Positions 51,424 to 61,594 of a stretch of 64,000 nt of DNA are shown here, in pieces (positions within the stretch are counted from its first letter, which is position 1; every line of letters begins with the position of its first letter). The stretch is from Pontimicrobium sp. SW4 (GTDB taxonomy: Bacteria; Bacteroidota; Bacteroidia; Flavobacteriales; Flavobacteriaceae): positions 744,001-808,000 of the forward strand of contig NZ_CP157199.1 in NCBI RefSeq assembly GCF_039954625.1. The letters run 5' to 3'. Under the pieces are notes generated by a model. That model was given only the letters and a program-made list of their open reading frames with translations. It had not been told where the DNA came from and searched no databases. The position numbers and the translations under genes were made by a program.

Positions 51424-52329
51424 ATGGATAATACTTTAGCTATTGTTATACCATATTTTAAAAACGATTTTTTTGAAGAAACATTACTGTCGTTACAGCA
51501 GCAAACCGATAAAAGATTTATGGTTTATATAGGAGACGACGCTAGTGAACAGTCTATAGATAATCTTGTAGATAAATTCAAGAACGATATACCAATTAAA
51601 TACCATCGATTTGCCGATAATTTAGGTAGTAAAAGCTTAACTAAACAATGGGATAGATGCCTTAAGCTTATAAACAACGAAACTTGGGCTTGTATTTTAG
51701 GTGATGATGATTGTTTATCAGAAAACTTTGTTGAATGCTTTTATAGAGAATTATCAAATCTTAAATTACAAAAGAGTAAGCTACTTCGTTTTGCAACACT
51801 TAAAATTAATGAAAAGGGTGCCGCATTAGGTAGTATTCAACATAATCCAAAAACACAAATGGCTGCAGAAGCGTTTACAGAAAAATATTATGGGAGTAAG
51901 CATAGTAGTCTTTCGGAATATGTTTTTAGCATAGCAAGTTATAATAAGTATGGTTTTAGAGATTATCCTTTAGCTTGGTGTAGTGATGATATGGCATGGT
52001 TAGAGTTTTCTAATGGACGAAACATAGTAAGTTGCAATGAGGCTTATTTAAGGTTCAGACTCTCTTCAAAGAGTATTTCAGGAACATTAAATAACAATAA
52101 AAAAGATGCTAAACGACTATTTTTTAGAGATTTAGTTTTAGAAAAACAAAATACATTTTCTAGAACAATTGCTATTAAGAACTTAAAAAAGTATGAAGTA
52201 TTTTTAGTAATCACAAAAGAATTAAAAAAGCACCATTTTATGTTTTTCCTGAAGCGTTTTTATAAGCTAAGAAGTCTAAAAGAATGTTTTAAATTTACGC
52301 TAAGATTTAGTTATAATATGCTTAAATAA
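51424..52329 (+). CDS. Glycosyltransferase family 2, paralogue of 46013-46921
   Basis: 301 aa. It shares the entire layout of the gene at 46013: AIVIPYFKNDFFEETLLSLQQQT, IGDDAS, SKSLTKQWDRCLKL, LGDDDCLSEN, SLSEYVFS and WCSDDMAWLEF. The two were probably created by duplication inside this locus or an ancestor of it, then specialised for different linkages. It begins directly at the end of the GT4 gene and overlaps the following gene by one base. Confidence 0.9.
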   Translation: MDNTLAIVIPYFKNDFFEETLLSLQQQTDKRFMVYIGDDASEQSIDNLVDKFKNDIPIKYHRFADNLGSKSLTKQWDRCLKLINNETWACILGDDDCLSENFVECFYRELSNLKLQKSKLLRFATLKINEKGAALGSIQHNPKTQMAAEAFTEKYYGSKHSSLSEYVFSIASYNKYGFRDYPLAWCSDDMAWLEFSNGRNIVSCNEAYLRFRLSSKSISGTLNNNKKDAKRLFFRDLVLEKQNTFSRTIAIKNLKKYEVFLVITKELKKHHFMFFLKRFYKLRSLKECFKFTLRFSYNMLK

Positions 52330-53216
52330 TGTCGCAACCACTGGTCTCTGTTGTTATACCAACCTATAAGCGTACTCACTATTTAAAGGAAACTTTAAAT
52401 AGTATTGTTAGTCAAACCTATAGCAATATTGAAATTATTGTAGTAGATGATGGAACACCTGGTGTTGAAAATGAGAAATTATGCAGTGAATATAAAAATC
52501 TTAGTTATATAAAAATAGATAATAGTGGAAGCCCGTGTAAGCCAAGGAACATTGGAATTAATAATGCTAAAGGCGCTTATATTGCATTTGTTGATGATGA
52601 TGATTTATGGTTACCTAATAAAATAGAAACTCAGGTTAAAACTTTAGATAAAAATAAAGACTTTGGATTGGTGCACTCATATTGTAGCACAATTGATGGA
52701 GAAGGAAAGCAATTAAAAGAGATAGTAGGAAAGCCAGGACACACTAATGTAAAGCATGGAGACGTTTTAACTAAAATGATTGGTAATTGGACTATAATGA
52801 GTTCCACACCTCTTATTAGAAAAGAAATTGTTAAAGATGTAGGTTACTTCAATGAAATTATGCCACATGCAGGAGAAGATGTCGAGTATTGGTCTAGATG
52901 TGCATTTCATACCAAGTTTTATTATATAGATGCGCCTCTTGTTAGGTACAGACAACACGAAAATAATGTATCAAACCATCAAGAGAAATACATTTTTTTA
53001 CCGTTATATTTGTTTGATGTAGTAAAGCGTTATTATAATAAAGAGACTATTAAAAAGGATATTTACAAAAAACTGGTGCTAAATCTTTGTTTAATGCAAT
53101 GTAAAATGATTAAAACTAATTTTTGGAAAACTATAGGTAACATGTTCAAGATTAATCCATTTTGGTTTGTTAATTTTAGGGTTCAAAAAACAATTATTAA
53201 AAAGTTAATTACATGA
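52329..53216 (+). CDS. Glycosyltransferase family 2
   Basis: 295 aa. Canonical head VSVVIPTYKRTHYLKETLNSIVSQTY, VVDDGTPG, GSPCKPRNIGINNAKG and the metal site FVDDDDLWLPNK; the acceptor side has HAGEDVEYWSRC. The C-terminal 60 residues are basic and hydrophobic. The start shares one base with the upstream gene and its end overlaps the SDR gene by 4 bases (ATGA), showing tight co-translation. Specificity unknown. Confidence 0.92.
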   Translation: MSQPLVSVVIPTYKRTHYLKETLNSIVSQTYSNIEIIVVDDGTPGVENEKLCSEYKNLSYIKIDNSGSPCKPRNIGINNAKGAYIAFVDDDDLWLPNKIETQVKTLDKNKDFGLVHSYCSTIDGEGKQLKEIVGKPGHTNVKHGDVLTKMIGNWTIMSSTPLIRKEIVKDVGYFNEIMPHAGEDVEYWSRCAFHTKFYYIDAPLVRYRQHENNVSNHQEKYIFLPLYLFDVVKRYYNKETIKKDIYKKLVLNLCLMQCKMIKTNFWKTIGNMFKINPFWFVNFRVQKTIIKKLIT

Positions 53217-54148
53217 GCGTAACCAAATATTTAATTACTGGTGGAGCAGGAAATATAGGAAGTGCCTTAACACTAGAATTATCTAAAGATGCTAATAACC
53301 AAATAGTAATAGTAGATAATTTTTTAACAGGCTCTATAACTAAAATCCCCAAAAAGGATAATATCACTTTTATTAAAGCTAATGTAAATAACTACAATGA
53401 TATTGTACCCATTTTTGGAAGATTCAATTTTGATTATGTATTTCATTTTGCGGCAGTTGTTGGCGTAAAGCGTACGTTAGAAAATCCAATGATGGTATTA
53501 GAGGATATTGAAGGCATAAAGAACATTCTATCACTAGCTAAAAACAGTTGTGTTAAAAGGGTGTTTTATTCAAGTTCTTCTGAAGTATATGGAGAACCAT
53601 TTGAAATTCCACAAAACGAGCAAACAACACCTTTAAATTCAAGATTACCATATGCCATTGTGAAAAATGTTGGAGAAGCATTTTTTAAATCTTACTACCA
53701 AGAATACGGTCTGGAATATACAATTTTTAGGTTTTTCAATACGTATGGACCAAATCAAAGTGAAGATTTTGTTATTCCTAAATTTTTAAAAGCCGCTTTA
53801 AAAAATGAGCCAATTTATATTTATGGAGACGGTCAGCAAACGCGATCATTTTGTTTTGTAGACGATAATATTGAAACCTGCATTAAAGCATTGAAAGACC
53901 CTAAATGTCATAATGAAGTAATTAATATAGGAAGTGATAAAGAAATAACTGTTTTAGAATTAGCTAATACTATTATTAGAGTGTCTAATTCAAATTCAGA
54001 AATTATACATGCTCCAGCTTTAAAAGAAGGAGATATGGCTAGGAGATGCCCAGATACTTCAAAAATGAAAGCTTTATTAGGTAAAGAACAAATATCTTTA
54101 GAGGAAGGATTGAAGCTACTTATTGATTTTTATGAGAATAGGAAATAA
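53213..54148 (+). CDS. NAD-dependent sugar epimerase/dehydratase (extended SDR)
   Basis: 311 aa. Cofactor site TGGAGNIGSALTLEL, VFHFAAVVGVKRTLENP, SSSEVYGEP and catalytic YAIVK (YxxxK), then RFFNTYGPNQSEDFVIPKFLKAAL and IYGDGQQTRSF. The HFAAVVGV and QQTRSF blocks resemble UDP-glucuronate decarboxylases and 4-epimerases. It would make a further nucleotide sugar for the capsule; exact reaction not assignable. It overlaps both neighbours. Confidence 0.9.
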   Translation: MSVTKYLITGGAGNIGSALTLELSKDANNQIVIVDNFLTGSITKIPKKDNITFIKANVNNYNDIVPIFGRFNFDYVFHFAAVVGVKRTLENPMMVLEDIEGIKNILSLAKNSCVKRVFYSSSSEVYGEPFEIPQNEQTTPLNSRLPYAIVKNVGEAFFKSYYQEYGLEYTIFRFFNTYGPNQSEDFVIPKFLKAALKNEPIYIYGDGQQTRSFCFVDDNIETCIKALKDPKCHNEVINIGSDKEITVLELANTIIRVSNSNSEIIHAPALKEGDMARRCPDTSKMKALLGKEQISLEEGLKLLIDFYENRK

Positions 54149-55145
54149 TCCAGAGAAGGAACAAAATATTTTAGAAGTTGATGCTTATCATAGAGTTGTC
54201 ATACCTGTCTATATTCCAAATCTAACCGAACCCTATTTTAAAGATGGTTTAAAAATTTTAAAATTATGTATTAGTTCTTTATTAAAAACAATACACCAAA
54301 AAACCAGAATTTCAATAATTAATAACGCTTCATGCAATGAAGTATCTATATATCTAGAAGAACTGTATCAAAAACATGAAAGCATTGACCAGTTACTTAA
54401 TTCTAAAATTAATTTAGGAAAAGTAAACGCACTTTATGCAGCAATTAAGAGTAATTTAGAACCTATAATAACTATTTCTGATGCAGACGTTATGTTTTTA
54501 CCTAATTGGCAACAAGCTGTAGAAAAGACGATGGTAGCGTTTCCTGAATGTGGTATGGTGTCACCTGTACCAAGTAGCATTGCCTACCGAGGTGAATATT
54601 TAAATAGCACTATTTATTATGCTTTTTTTAAAGGAAAATTGATTTTTGAGGAAATAAATAATCCAGATGGACTTTTAAAGTTCGAAAAGAGCATTGGTAG
54701 AAAAATGTATAATGAAACGCATTTGAAAAAACACCTAGTACTTTCAAATAAACAAGGAAAAGCCGTAATTGGTTGTGGTCATTTTGTAGCCACTTTTAGA
54801 GCAGAAGTATTTACGGCAGCTCCAAACGAAAATTGTAAATTTAAAATTGTTGGAGGAAGCGAAGGCGAGTACTTGGATAAACCAAATGATGTATCAGGAT
54901 TTTTAAAGCTGGCAACACTTGAGAATTATGCGTATCATTTAGGAAATACCATACAACCATGGATGAATAAAGAAATGGATAGTATTGAAAATAGTTCTAG
55001 CGTTTATCAAACTATTGGTATGCTTCCTAAAGTTAAACCATTAGGCTCAATGAGCTTTAAAATAGGGAAACTACTTCATAAATTATTTTTCAAAAAACTC
55101 AAGAAATATTATTTTGCCTATATGGGTGTAAAACAGCCATATTAA
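54132..55145 (+). CDS. Glycosyltransferase family 2-like protein
   Basis: 337 aa from the ATG at 54132, overlapping the SDR stop; a TTG at 54123 is also possible. It reads YHRVVIPVYIPNLTEPYFKDGLKILKLC, SIINNASCNEVS, INLGKVNALYAAIKSN and ITISDADVMFLPNW (DAD metal site), then GCGHFVATFRAEVF. This is a GT2-like fold with a longer first loop than usual. The C-terminal 50 residues are basic. Specificity unknown. Confidence 0.85.
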   Translation: MRIGNNPEKEQNILEVDAYHRVVIPVYIPNLTEPYFKDGLKILKLCISSLLKTIHQKTRISIINNASCNEVSIYLEELYQKHESIDQLLNSKINLGKVNALYAAIKSNLEPIITISDADVMFLPNWQQAVEKTMVAFPECGMVSPVPSSIAYRGEYLNSTIYYAFFKGKLIFEEINNPDGLLKFEKSIGRKMYNETHLKKHLVLSNKQGKAVIGCGHFVATFRAEVFTAAPNENCKFKIVGGSEGEYLDKPNDVSGFLKLATLENYAYHLGNTIQPWMNKEMDSIENSSSVYQTIGMLPKVKPLGSMSFKIGKLLHKLFFKKLKKYYFAYMGVKQPY

Positions 55146-56230
55146 TGAGTAAATCGTTAAAAATATTGGTTAGTAGTGCAAAAATTCCAACAAATGGAAT
55201 AGGTAGTTGGACCACTAGAATATCTAAACTGAATGCAAATACTACTTTTTTTGATTATATTTTATCACCTTCAAGTTATAATGAGAAATATCTAAATTGC
55301 AAAAAAAGGAAATTTATTATCTGGCGAAAAGAAGTTAGAGGATTAAATTTAAAGTTTTGGGTTGCAAAAGATTATATTCATAAAATTAAACTTTTATCAA
55401 AAAGAGCAAACAAAATTACTGTTGTTGTTATGGACGATGCCCATTTATTGGAAGCAATAACGTTAACTAAGAACAGCTACAAATGTCCAATAGAGATAGT
55501 TTTTTCGTTTCATGGATTTGAACTTAATTTAAAAAAGGAGATACTACACAAAGTAGATAAAATATTATTTTTATCGCAATTAGGCTATGAGTTTAGTAAA
55601 GAAAAGTACCCGCAAAAATTTCCAAAAGTAAAAGTTGTTGGAAATGGAGTAGATTCAAATACTTTTTTTCCGTTAGATGAAAAAAAAATTATTAAACAAA
55701 GAGAAGAAAAAGGATATGTAAGTAACGATGAAATATTAATATGGGTAGCTAACGATAGGCCCAAAAAAGGCATTCATATTTTTCATAAAATAATCGAAGA
55801 ATTATTAAAAAATCACCGAGATTTAAAAGTTATTATAGTAGGTAGTAATAGTATTTATAATCATCCAAGAGTTAATAATATTGGACGTATAAGTAATGAA
55901 GAGGTTGCAACATATTTAAAAATCAGCAATTACTATATGTTTACTACTTTTTATAATGAAGGTTTTGGGCTTTCTATGGTAGAAGCTTTAAAATGTGGTA
56001 ATGCCGTTATTGCATCTAATAAAGGCGCAATACCAGAAGTCCTTAATGGTTTAGATCGTGTTTATTTAGTTGAAAGAGTAAATGATATAGAAAATTGGAT
56101 AGAAGCATTTAACTTAGCCAGAAAAGATACTAACTTTGGAAAAATACGACCAAATAAAACCATGACAAGCAAAATTTGGGATTATAATGATTGGGAGAAG
56201 AAATTTATTAAAGCCATTAGTGAAAGTTAA
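55145..56230 (+). CDS. Glycosyltransferase family 4
   Basis: 361 aa GT-B enzyme. The N-terminal domain is unusual and lacks the common GGxxxxVxxLA motif, having SSAKIPTNGIGSWTTRISKL instead. The linker KVVGNGVDSNTFFPL and the C-terminal donor site FTTFYNEGFGLSMVEALKCGNAVIASNKGAIPEVL are diagnostic for GT4. It shares one base with the upstream GT stop and contains the start of neuA in its last 11 bases. Retaining mechanism expected; donor unknown. Confidence 0.92.
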   Translation: MSKSLKILVSSAKIPTNGIGSWTTRISKLNANTTFFDYILSPSSYNEKYLNCKKRKFIIWRKEVRGLNLKFWVAKDYIHKIKLLSKRANKITVVVMDDAHLLEAITLTKNSYKCPIEIVFSFHGFELNLKKEILHKVDKILFLSQLGYEFSKEKYPQKFPKVKVVGNGVDSNTFFPLDEKKIIKQREEKGYVSNDEILIWVANDRPKKGIHIFHKIIEELLKNHRDLKVIIVGSNSIYNHPRVNNIGRISNEEVATYLKISNYYMFTTFYNEGFGLSMVEALKCGNAVIASNKGAIPEVLNGLDRVYLVERVNDIENWIEAFNLARKDTNFGKIRPNKTMTSKIWDYNDWEKKFIKAISES

Positions 56231-56894
56231 AAATATTGCCATAATACCAGCTAGAGGGGGATCGAAAAGATTGCCTAACAAAAACATGCTTATGCTTAGC
56301 GATATGCCTTTAATAGCTCATAGTATAAATTTTGCTAAAGCTAATCGAGACATAATAAGTGATATCTATGTATCTACAAATGATGAAAACATAAAATCTT
56401 TATCGTTAGATTTAGGAGTTAAAGTTATAGATAGACCAGAAGAATTATCTGGAGATTTCTCTACGACAGTTTCAGCTCTAAAACATGTATTAGAGACTAT
56501 AAATGAAACAGTAGATAATATTATACTTTTACAGCCAACAAATCCGTTACGCCAAAAGCAACTATTAAAGGAAGCATATGTTAAATATGTTGATGGTGAT
56601 TTCGATAGCCTTATGACGGTGTCATCTAGTAAACGCAAACTAGGAAAAATCGATAATGATAATTTTATACCATTTAATTACAAAATGGGACAAAGAAGTC
56701 AAGATATGGAGCCTTTATATTTTGAAAATGGGTTATTATATATTTCTAAAGTAGACTTAATACTTAACGATATTATTTTAGGAAGTAAAAATTGTCCATT
56801 TATAGTTAATCACCCTTATGAATTAGTAGATATTGATACTAAAGAAGATTTAAAGTATGCACAATTTGTTTTAGAAAATTATCCAAATGAGTAA
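56220..56894 (+). CDS. neuA: CMP-N-acetylneuraminate (acylneuraminate) cytidylyltransferase
   Basis: 224 aa from the GTG at 56220. A longer ATG reading at 56187 lies inside the GT4 gene and adds 11 unconserved residues. It activates sialic acid with CTP to CMP-sialate. [16 protein letters not shown] at the N-terminus, [28 protein letters not shown] and [12 protein letters not shown] are the family blocks. The N-acyl modification of the sialic acid (Neu5Ac or a legionaminic/pseudaminic relative) is not certain, but NeuC next door favours a Neu5Ac-type route. It overlaps neuB by 8 bases. Confidence 0.93.
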   Translation: MKVKNIAIIPARGGSKRLPNKNMLMLSDMPLIAHSINFAKANRDIISDIYVSTNDENIKSLSLDLGVKVIDRPEELSGDFSTTVSALKHVLETINETVDNIILLQPTNPLRQKQLLKEAYVKYVDGDFDSLMTVSSSKRKLGKIDNDNFIPFNYKMGQRSQDMEPLYFENGLLYISKVDLILNDIILGSKNCPFIVNHPYELVDIDTKEDLKYAQFVLENYPNE

Positions 56895-57930
56895 TCCATA
56901 TATTAAAATACAAGATAGAAAAATTGGATTAGATTATCCACCTCTAGTCATTGCAGAAATTGGTATAAATCATGAAGGTTCTTTGCAAATAGCTAAAGAA
57001 ATGGTAGATGCGGCTGCCAGAGCAGGAGCTGAGGTAGTAAAACATCAAACCCATATTGTGGAAGATGAAATGAGTGCTGTTGCAAAAAAGGTTATTCCTG
57101 GTAATGCTAATGTCTCTATTTATGAGATTATGGAACGTTGTGCACTTAATGAAGAAGATGAAATAGAATTGAAAGCATATGTTGAAAGTAAAGGAATGAT
57201 ATTTTTATCAACTCCTTTTTCAAGAGCAGCAGCTAACAGGCTTCAAAAAATGGAAGTTGCAGCTTATAAAATTGGCTCAGGAGAATGCAATAATTATCCA
57301 CTTTTGGAGCATATAGCAAAGTTCAAAAAACCTGTGATATTAAGTACTGGTATGAATACCATAGAAAATGTAAAAAAAGCAGTTGCTATTTTTAAAAAAA
57401 ATGAAACTCCTATAGCATTATTACATACAACTAATTTATACCCAACACCACCTCATTTAGTAAGGTTTGGAGCGATGCAACAATTACAAGAAGCATTTCC
57501 AAATAAAGTAATTGGTTTGAGTGATCACACACTTAACAATAATGCATGTTTGGGTGCAGTTGCCTTAGGAGCATCTATACTAGAGCGTCATTTTACCGAC
57601 CATAAAAAACGAACTGGACCAGATATAATTTGTAGTATGGACGAGCAAGAATGCAAAGATTTAATAATTGGAAGTAAAGAACTTGCACAAATGCGAGGAG
57701 GTATTAAAGCCCCCGCTAAAGAGGAACAAGTTACTATAGATTTTGCATTCGCAACTGTTTGTACAATAAAAAAAGTAAAAAAAGGAGAGAAATTGACCAA
57801 AGAAAATGTTTGGGTAAAACGACCAGGTACAGGAGAAATACTTGCTGAAAATTTCATTGAAATTTTGAATAAAACTGCAAAAAAAGATTTAGAGAAAGAT
57901 GTTCAATTAAAATGGACAGATTTTGAGTAA
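56887..57930 (+). CDS. neuB: N-acetylneuraminate synthase (NeuB family)
   Basis: 347 aa. It condenses ManNAc (or a related 2-acetamido sugar) with phosphoenolpyruvate to sialic acid. The TIM-barrel half shows [64 protein letters not shown] and GLSDHTLNN; a C-terminal SAF/antifreeze-like domain begins near residue 285 ([20 protein letters not shown]). The overlap with neuA and neuC shows one translational unit. Confidence 0.95.
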   Translation: MSNPYIKIQDRKIGLDYPPLVIAEIGINHEGSLQIAKEMVDAAARAGAEVVKHQTHIVEDEMSAVAKKVIPGNANVSIYEIMERCALNEEDEIELKAYVESKGMIFLSTPFSRAAANRLQKMEVAAYKIGSGECNNYPLLEHIAKFKKPVILSTGMNTIENVKKAVAIFKKNETPIALLHTTNLYPTPPHLVRFGAMQQLQEAFPNKVIGLSDHTLNNNACLGAVALGASILERHFTDHKKRTGPDIICSMDEQECKDLIIGSKELAQMRGGIKAPAKEEQVTIDFAFATVCTIKKVKKGEKLTKENVWVKRPGTGEILAENFIEILNKTAKKDLEKDVQLKWTDFE

Positions 57931-59056
57931 AAAAAATAAAAAAATAGCATTTCTATCTGGTACAAGAGCCGATTTTGGAAAAATTAAATCCTTAATTCAA
58001 ATTCTTGAAGATGATATACATTTTGAGCCCTTTGTATTTGTAACAGGAATGCATCTTATGGAAACTTATGGTTATACGCTAATAGAAATTGAACGCTGTA
58101 ATTTTACTAATCTGCATGCGTTTAAAAATCATACAAGCGAAGCCACAATGGATTTAACTTTGGCTAAGACTATTGAAGGGTTTTCAAACTATGTAAAAGA
58201 AATTCGACCAGACCTAATATTAGTACATGGAGATAGAGTAGAAGCAATGGCTGGTGCAATAGTAGGCGCACTAAATAATATTTTAGTAGCGCATGTAGAA
58301 GGAGGAGAACTATCTGGAACAGTAGATGAACTTATAAGACATTCAGTTAGTAAAATGAGCCATATTCATTACGTATCAAATAAAAAAGCAAAGAAGCGAT
58401 TAATTCAAATGGGTGAATTAGAAAAGAGTATTAAAATAATTGGCTCGCCAGATGTAGATATTATGTTTTCTGAAAAACTTCCCGTAATTGACGAAGTTAA
58501 AAAATATTATGAAATTCCTTTTAGTAATTATGCTTTGGCAATGTTTCATCCAGTAACTACAGAGTTTAATGAAATAGAAGATTATGCGCAAAGTTTTGTA
58601 GAAGCCTTATTAAAGGATAACAAAAATTATGTGGTAATATATCCTAATAACGATTTAGGTTCCGAAAAAATAATTGCAGCATATAATATGTTACAAAATA
58701 ACTCTAGATTTAGAATTTTCCCATCCATAAGGTTTGAGTATTTTCTAACACTATTAAAAAACAGTAGCTTTATTGTAGGTAATTCTAGTGCAGGAATTAG
58801 AGAAGCACCTTATTATGGTATACCTACTATTAATATTGGAAGTAGGCAAGAAAACAGGGCACTTCATTCGCATATTATTAATGTCCCCTATAAAAGTGAT
58901 GCTATATTTAAAGCTTTAAAATCCAATCATGAATTAATCGAAAAAGATCATGAAACTTTTGGAATTGGCAATAGTTCGAAATTATTTTTAGAGTCTTTGT
59001 TAGAAGGGGATTTATGGACATTGAATACTCAAAAGAATTTTGTCGATATTCATTAA
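57923..59056 (+). CDS. neuC: UDP-N-acetylglucosamine 2-epimerase, hydrolysing (NeuC family)
   Basis: 377 aa, TTG start at 57923. It converts UDP-GlcNAc to ManNAc plus UDP, the first step of bacterial sialic acid synthesis. [15 protein letters not shown] at the N-terminus, [65 protein letters not shown] and [27 protein letters not shown] are NeuC-type blocks of the GT-B-fold 2-epimerases. A GDP-sugar-using legionaminate homologue cannot be excluded. It overlaps neuB by 8 bases. Confidence 0.94.
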   Translation: MSKKNKKIAFLSGTRADFGKIKSLIQILEDDIHFEPFVFVTGMHLMETYGYTLIEIERCNFTNLHAFKNHTSEATMDLTLAKTIEGFSNYVKEIRPDLILVHGDRVEAMAGAIVGALNNILVAHVEGGELSGTVDELIRHSVSKMSHIHYVSNKKAKKRLIQMGELEKSIKIIGSPDVDIMFSEKLPVIDEVKKYYEIPFSNYALAMFHPVTTEFNEIEDYAQSFVEALLKDNKNYVVIYPNNDLGSEKIIAAYNMLQNNSRFRIFPSIRFEYFLTLLKNSSFIVGNSSAGIREAPYYGIPTINIGSRQENRALHSHIINVPYKSDAIFKALKSNHELIEKDHETFGIGNSSKLFLESLLEGDLWTLNTQKNFVDIH

Positions 59057-59068
59057 AGTAAACTATAG

Positions 59069-60442
59069 TTGAAAAACAAAAAAGTAATATTAGTAGTTCC
59101 AGATGGAACAGGAATAAGAAATTATTTGTTTTCGCAAATCATTCCAAATTTGATAAAGCAAAATTGCGACTTGCTTATATATCATGCATTATCTAATGAA
59201 GCTTTAAATGAAGTAGAAAAGTTGCATAATATTACACTAACTAAAAGACCAATTCCTAAATATAAAGAAATTATTAAGCAAAAGTTTTTAAGAGAAGCTA
59301 TATGTTTTGGAAGGCTTAACTATAATTCTAGACTAGAAAATAATTTAACAGTTTTAACTAATTGGAAACGCAACTACAAAGGGCTAAAAAAAAGTTTTTA
59401 TAAAGTTGTTGAGGTATTTGGGAAGTATATAGGGAAAAACTACCAGAGGATTTTGATCTTTGAAGAAAAGTATCAAAAATCACTTTTAAAAAGTATAGAA
59501 AGCGAAGTATCTTTTTTAAAAGAGTATAACCCTAGTGTTATTTTTTGTACACATCAAAGAGCAATAAATGCTATTCCAATATTTAAAGCTGCCGAAGTTT
59601 TAGGTATAAAAACAGTTGGAGCAATTTATTCTTGGGACAATTTAGTAAAAGCAAGATTAGCAATAAGAACTAGAGAATATATAGTTTGGTCCAACTATAT
59701 GCGTGATGAATTACTTAGATATTATAATGAAATAGGGACTACAAATATTTTTATAACTGGAACACCTCAATTTGAGCTATATAAAGATGTAGAAATAGTT
59801 AGAAAGGAAGATTTTTTTAGTACCTATGGGCTAGATTTAAATAAAACTACCATATGTTTTTCTGGTGATGACGAGCTAACATCACCTCACGATCCGAAGT
59901 ATTTAGAAGATTTTGTTTCATCTATAAAGGAGAGTAGTTTAAACGGAAAAGTTCAAATTGTTTTTAGACGTAGTCCAGTTGATTTATCAGGAAGGTATAA
60001 TAATATTATAAAGGAAAACAAAGACTTAATTTTTTCTATTGAACCAAAATGGAGTAATACACAAAAACAGTGGACGCAATTATTTCCATATTTTGAAGAT
60101 GTAGAACTGTTAGCAAATATATGTAAGCATTGCGATTTAGTAATTAATGTTGGGTCTACAATGGCACATGATTTTGCGGTTTTTGATAATGCAGCAGCTT
60201 ACATAAATTATGACGTAATTCTTGATGAAAATTGGTCTACAAAGACTATTTATAACTATCAACATTTCAAATCAATGCCTGAAAAAGATGTAGTATATTG
60301 GATAAATTCTAAGGAAGATTATATTAAGGTTATTGAAAAAACATTAAAAAACAAACAATCCTTAGGAAAGCAATGGCTAGAAACTATTAATTGTTTTGAT
60401 ACTAATAGTGCGCAAGCGATAACCCAACTACTTTTAAACTAA
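59069..60442 (+). CDS. GT-B-fold glycosyltransferase-like protein of the sialic-acid segment
   Basis: 457 aa, TTG start at 59069. No confident family assignment. The N-terminal half begins VILVVPDGTGIRNYLFSQIIPNLIKQ and has TVGAIYSWDNLVKAR. The C-terminal half has VVF-type strands, FRRSPVDLSGRYN and LVINVGSTMAHDFAVFDNAAAYIN, recalling the donor-site region of CDP-glycerol transferases and GT-B sialyltransferases. It sits 12 bases after neuC and before three GT4 genes. A role in transferring sialic acid or another CDP/CMP-linked group is suggested by position and fold only. Confidence 0.7.
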   Translation: MKNKKVILVVPDGTGIRNYLFSQIIPNLIKQNCDLLIYHALSNEALNEVEKLHNITLTKRPIPKYKEIIKQKFLREAICFGRLNYNSRLENNLTVLTNWKRNYKGLKKSFYKVVEVFGKYIGKNYQRILIFEEKYQKSLLKSIESEVSFLKEYNPSVIFCTHQRAINAIPIFKAAEVLGIKTVGAIYSWDNLVKARLAIRTREYIVWSNYMRDELLRYYNEIGTTNIFITGTPQFELYKDVEIVRKEDFFSTYGLDLNKTTICFSGDDELTSPHDPKYLEDFVSSIKESSLNGKVQIVFRRSPVDLSGRYNNIIKENKDLIFSIEPKWSNTQKQWTQLFPYFEDVELLANICKHCDLVINVGSTMAHDFAVFDNAAAYINYDVILDENWSTKTIYNYQHFKSMPEKDVVYWINSKEDYIKVIEKTLKNKQSLGKQWLETINCFDTNSAQAITQLLLN

Positions 60443-60448
60443 ATTACA

Positions 60449-61594
60449 ATGCATATTTGTTTTTTTACACATGAATATCCTAAAGAAGGTTTTCCTCACG
60501 GTGGAATAGGTACTTTTATTAAAACTATTAGTAAAGCATATGTCAACAAAGGTTATAAAGTAAGTGTTGTAGGAATAAATAATTACACCAATCAAGAAGA
60601 AATTTCTATAATTGAGGGCGTAACTGTTTATAGGCTAAAACCTAGAAAAATTAAAGGATTAACTTGGATGTTTAATAGCAAATCTATTAACAATTGCCTA
60701 AAAAAAATACATAAAGAAACGCCAATAGATGTATTAGAAACTCCCGAACTTGGGCTTGCTTTTTTAAAGAAATTATCTGGAATTAAATATATTATAAGGC
60801 TTCATGGCGGACATCATTTTTTTTCAGAAGCTGAAAAGCGCAAAATAAATTGGTGGAAAGGCTTTCAAGAAAAAACATCGTTTAAAAAGTCAGATGCATT
60901 TATTGCAGTTTCTAATTATGTAAAGGATCATACAGCCAAGTATTTAAGCTATAATGATAAAAAAATACAGATTATTAGATATCCAATAGACTTAGAAGTT
61001 TTTCATCCAAAACCAGATATAAGCATATCTGAAAATACAATTTTATTTGCAGGCACAATTTGTGAAAAGAAAGGAATAAGACAATTAATTTTAGCAATGA
61101 AAAAAGTGCTAGAATTCTTTCCAGAAGTAAAACTTGAAATTTATGGAAGGGATTGGTTTTTTAGAGATGGTAGATCATACATAGAGTTTTTAAAGACAGA
61201 AGTAATTCCAACTTTAGGAGAAGGCTCAAAAAGCATAATTTTTAAAGGCTCCGTATCGATAAATGAACTGGCCGAAAAGTATGCTACATCTAAATTATGT
61301 ATATTTCCTTCGCTTATGGAAACCCAGGGTTTGGTTGCACCAGAAGCTATGGCTATGGAAAAGTTGGTGATCTTTTCTAACTGTGGTCCAGGACCTGAAA
61401 CTATTAGTCATAAAGAAACTGGGTTACTATGTAATCCTTATGATGTAGAAGATATTTCACAAAATATTATTTGGGGATTAAATAATGTAGAAAAGAGCCA
61501 AGTAATAGCTAAAAATGCTAGAAAGTTTGTTTTAAGCAATTACAATATTGAAACTTTAGTAAAAGAGAATATTGAATTTTATAAGTCTGTTTAA
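60449..61594 (+). CDS. Glycosyltransferase family 4
   Basis: 381 aa GT-B enzyme. N-terminal acceptor side FFTHEYPKEGFPHGGIGTFIKTISKAYVNKGY is typical of GT4. Donor side: FAGTICEKKGIRQLILAM, IFPSLMETQGLVAPEAMAMEKLVIFSNCGPGPETI, where the E-x7-E pair reads ETQGLVAPE. Retaining nucleotide-sugar transfer is expected. It lies 6 bases after the GT-B unknown and shares one base with the next gene. Donor unknown. Confidence 0.93.
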   Translation: MHICFFTHEYPKEGFPHGGIGTFIKTISKAYVNKGYKVSVVGINNYTNQEEISIIEGVTVYRLKPRKIKGLTWMFNSKSINNCLKKIHKETPIDVLETPELGLAFLKKLSGIKYIIRLHGGHHFFSEAEKRKINWWKGFQEKTSFKKSDAFIAVSNYVKDHTAKYLSYNDKKIQIIRYPIDLEVFHPKPDISISENTILFAGTICEKKGIRQLILAMKKVLEFFPEVKLEIYGRDWFFRDGRSYIEFLKTEVIPTLGEGSKSIIFKGSVSINELAEKYATSKLCIFPSLMETQGLVAPEAMAMEKLVIFSNCGPGPETISHKETGLLCNPYDVEDISQNIIWGLNNVEKSQVIAKNARKFVLSNYNIETLVKENIEFYKSV

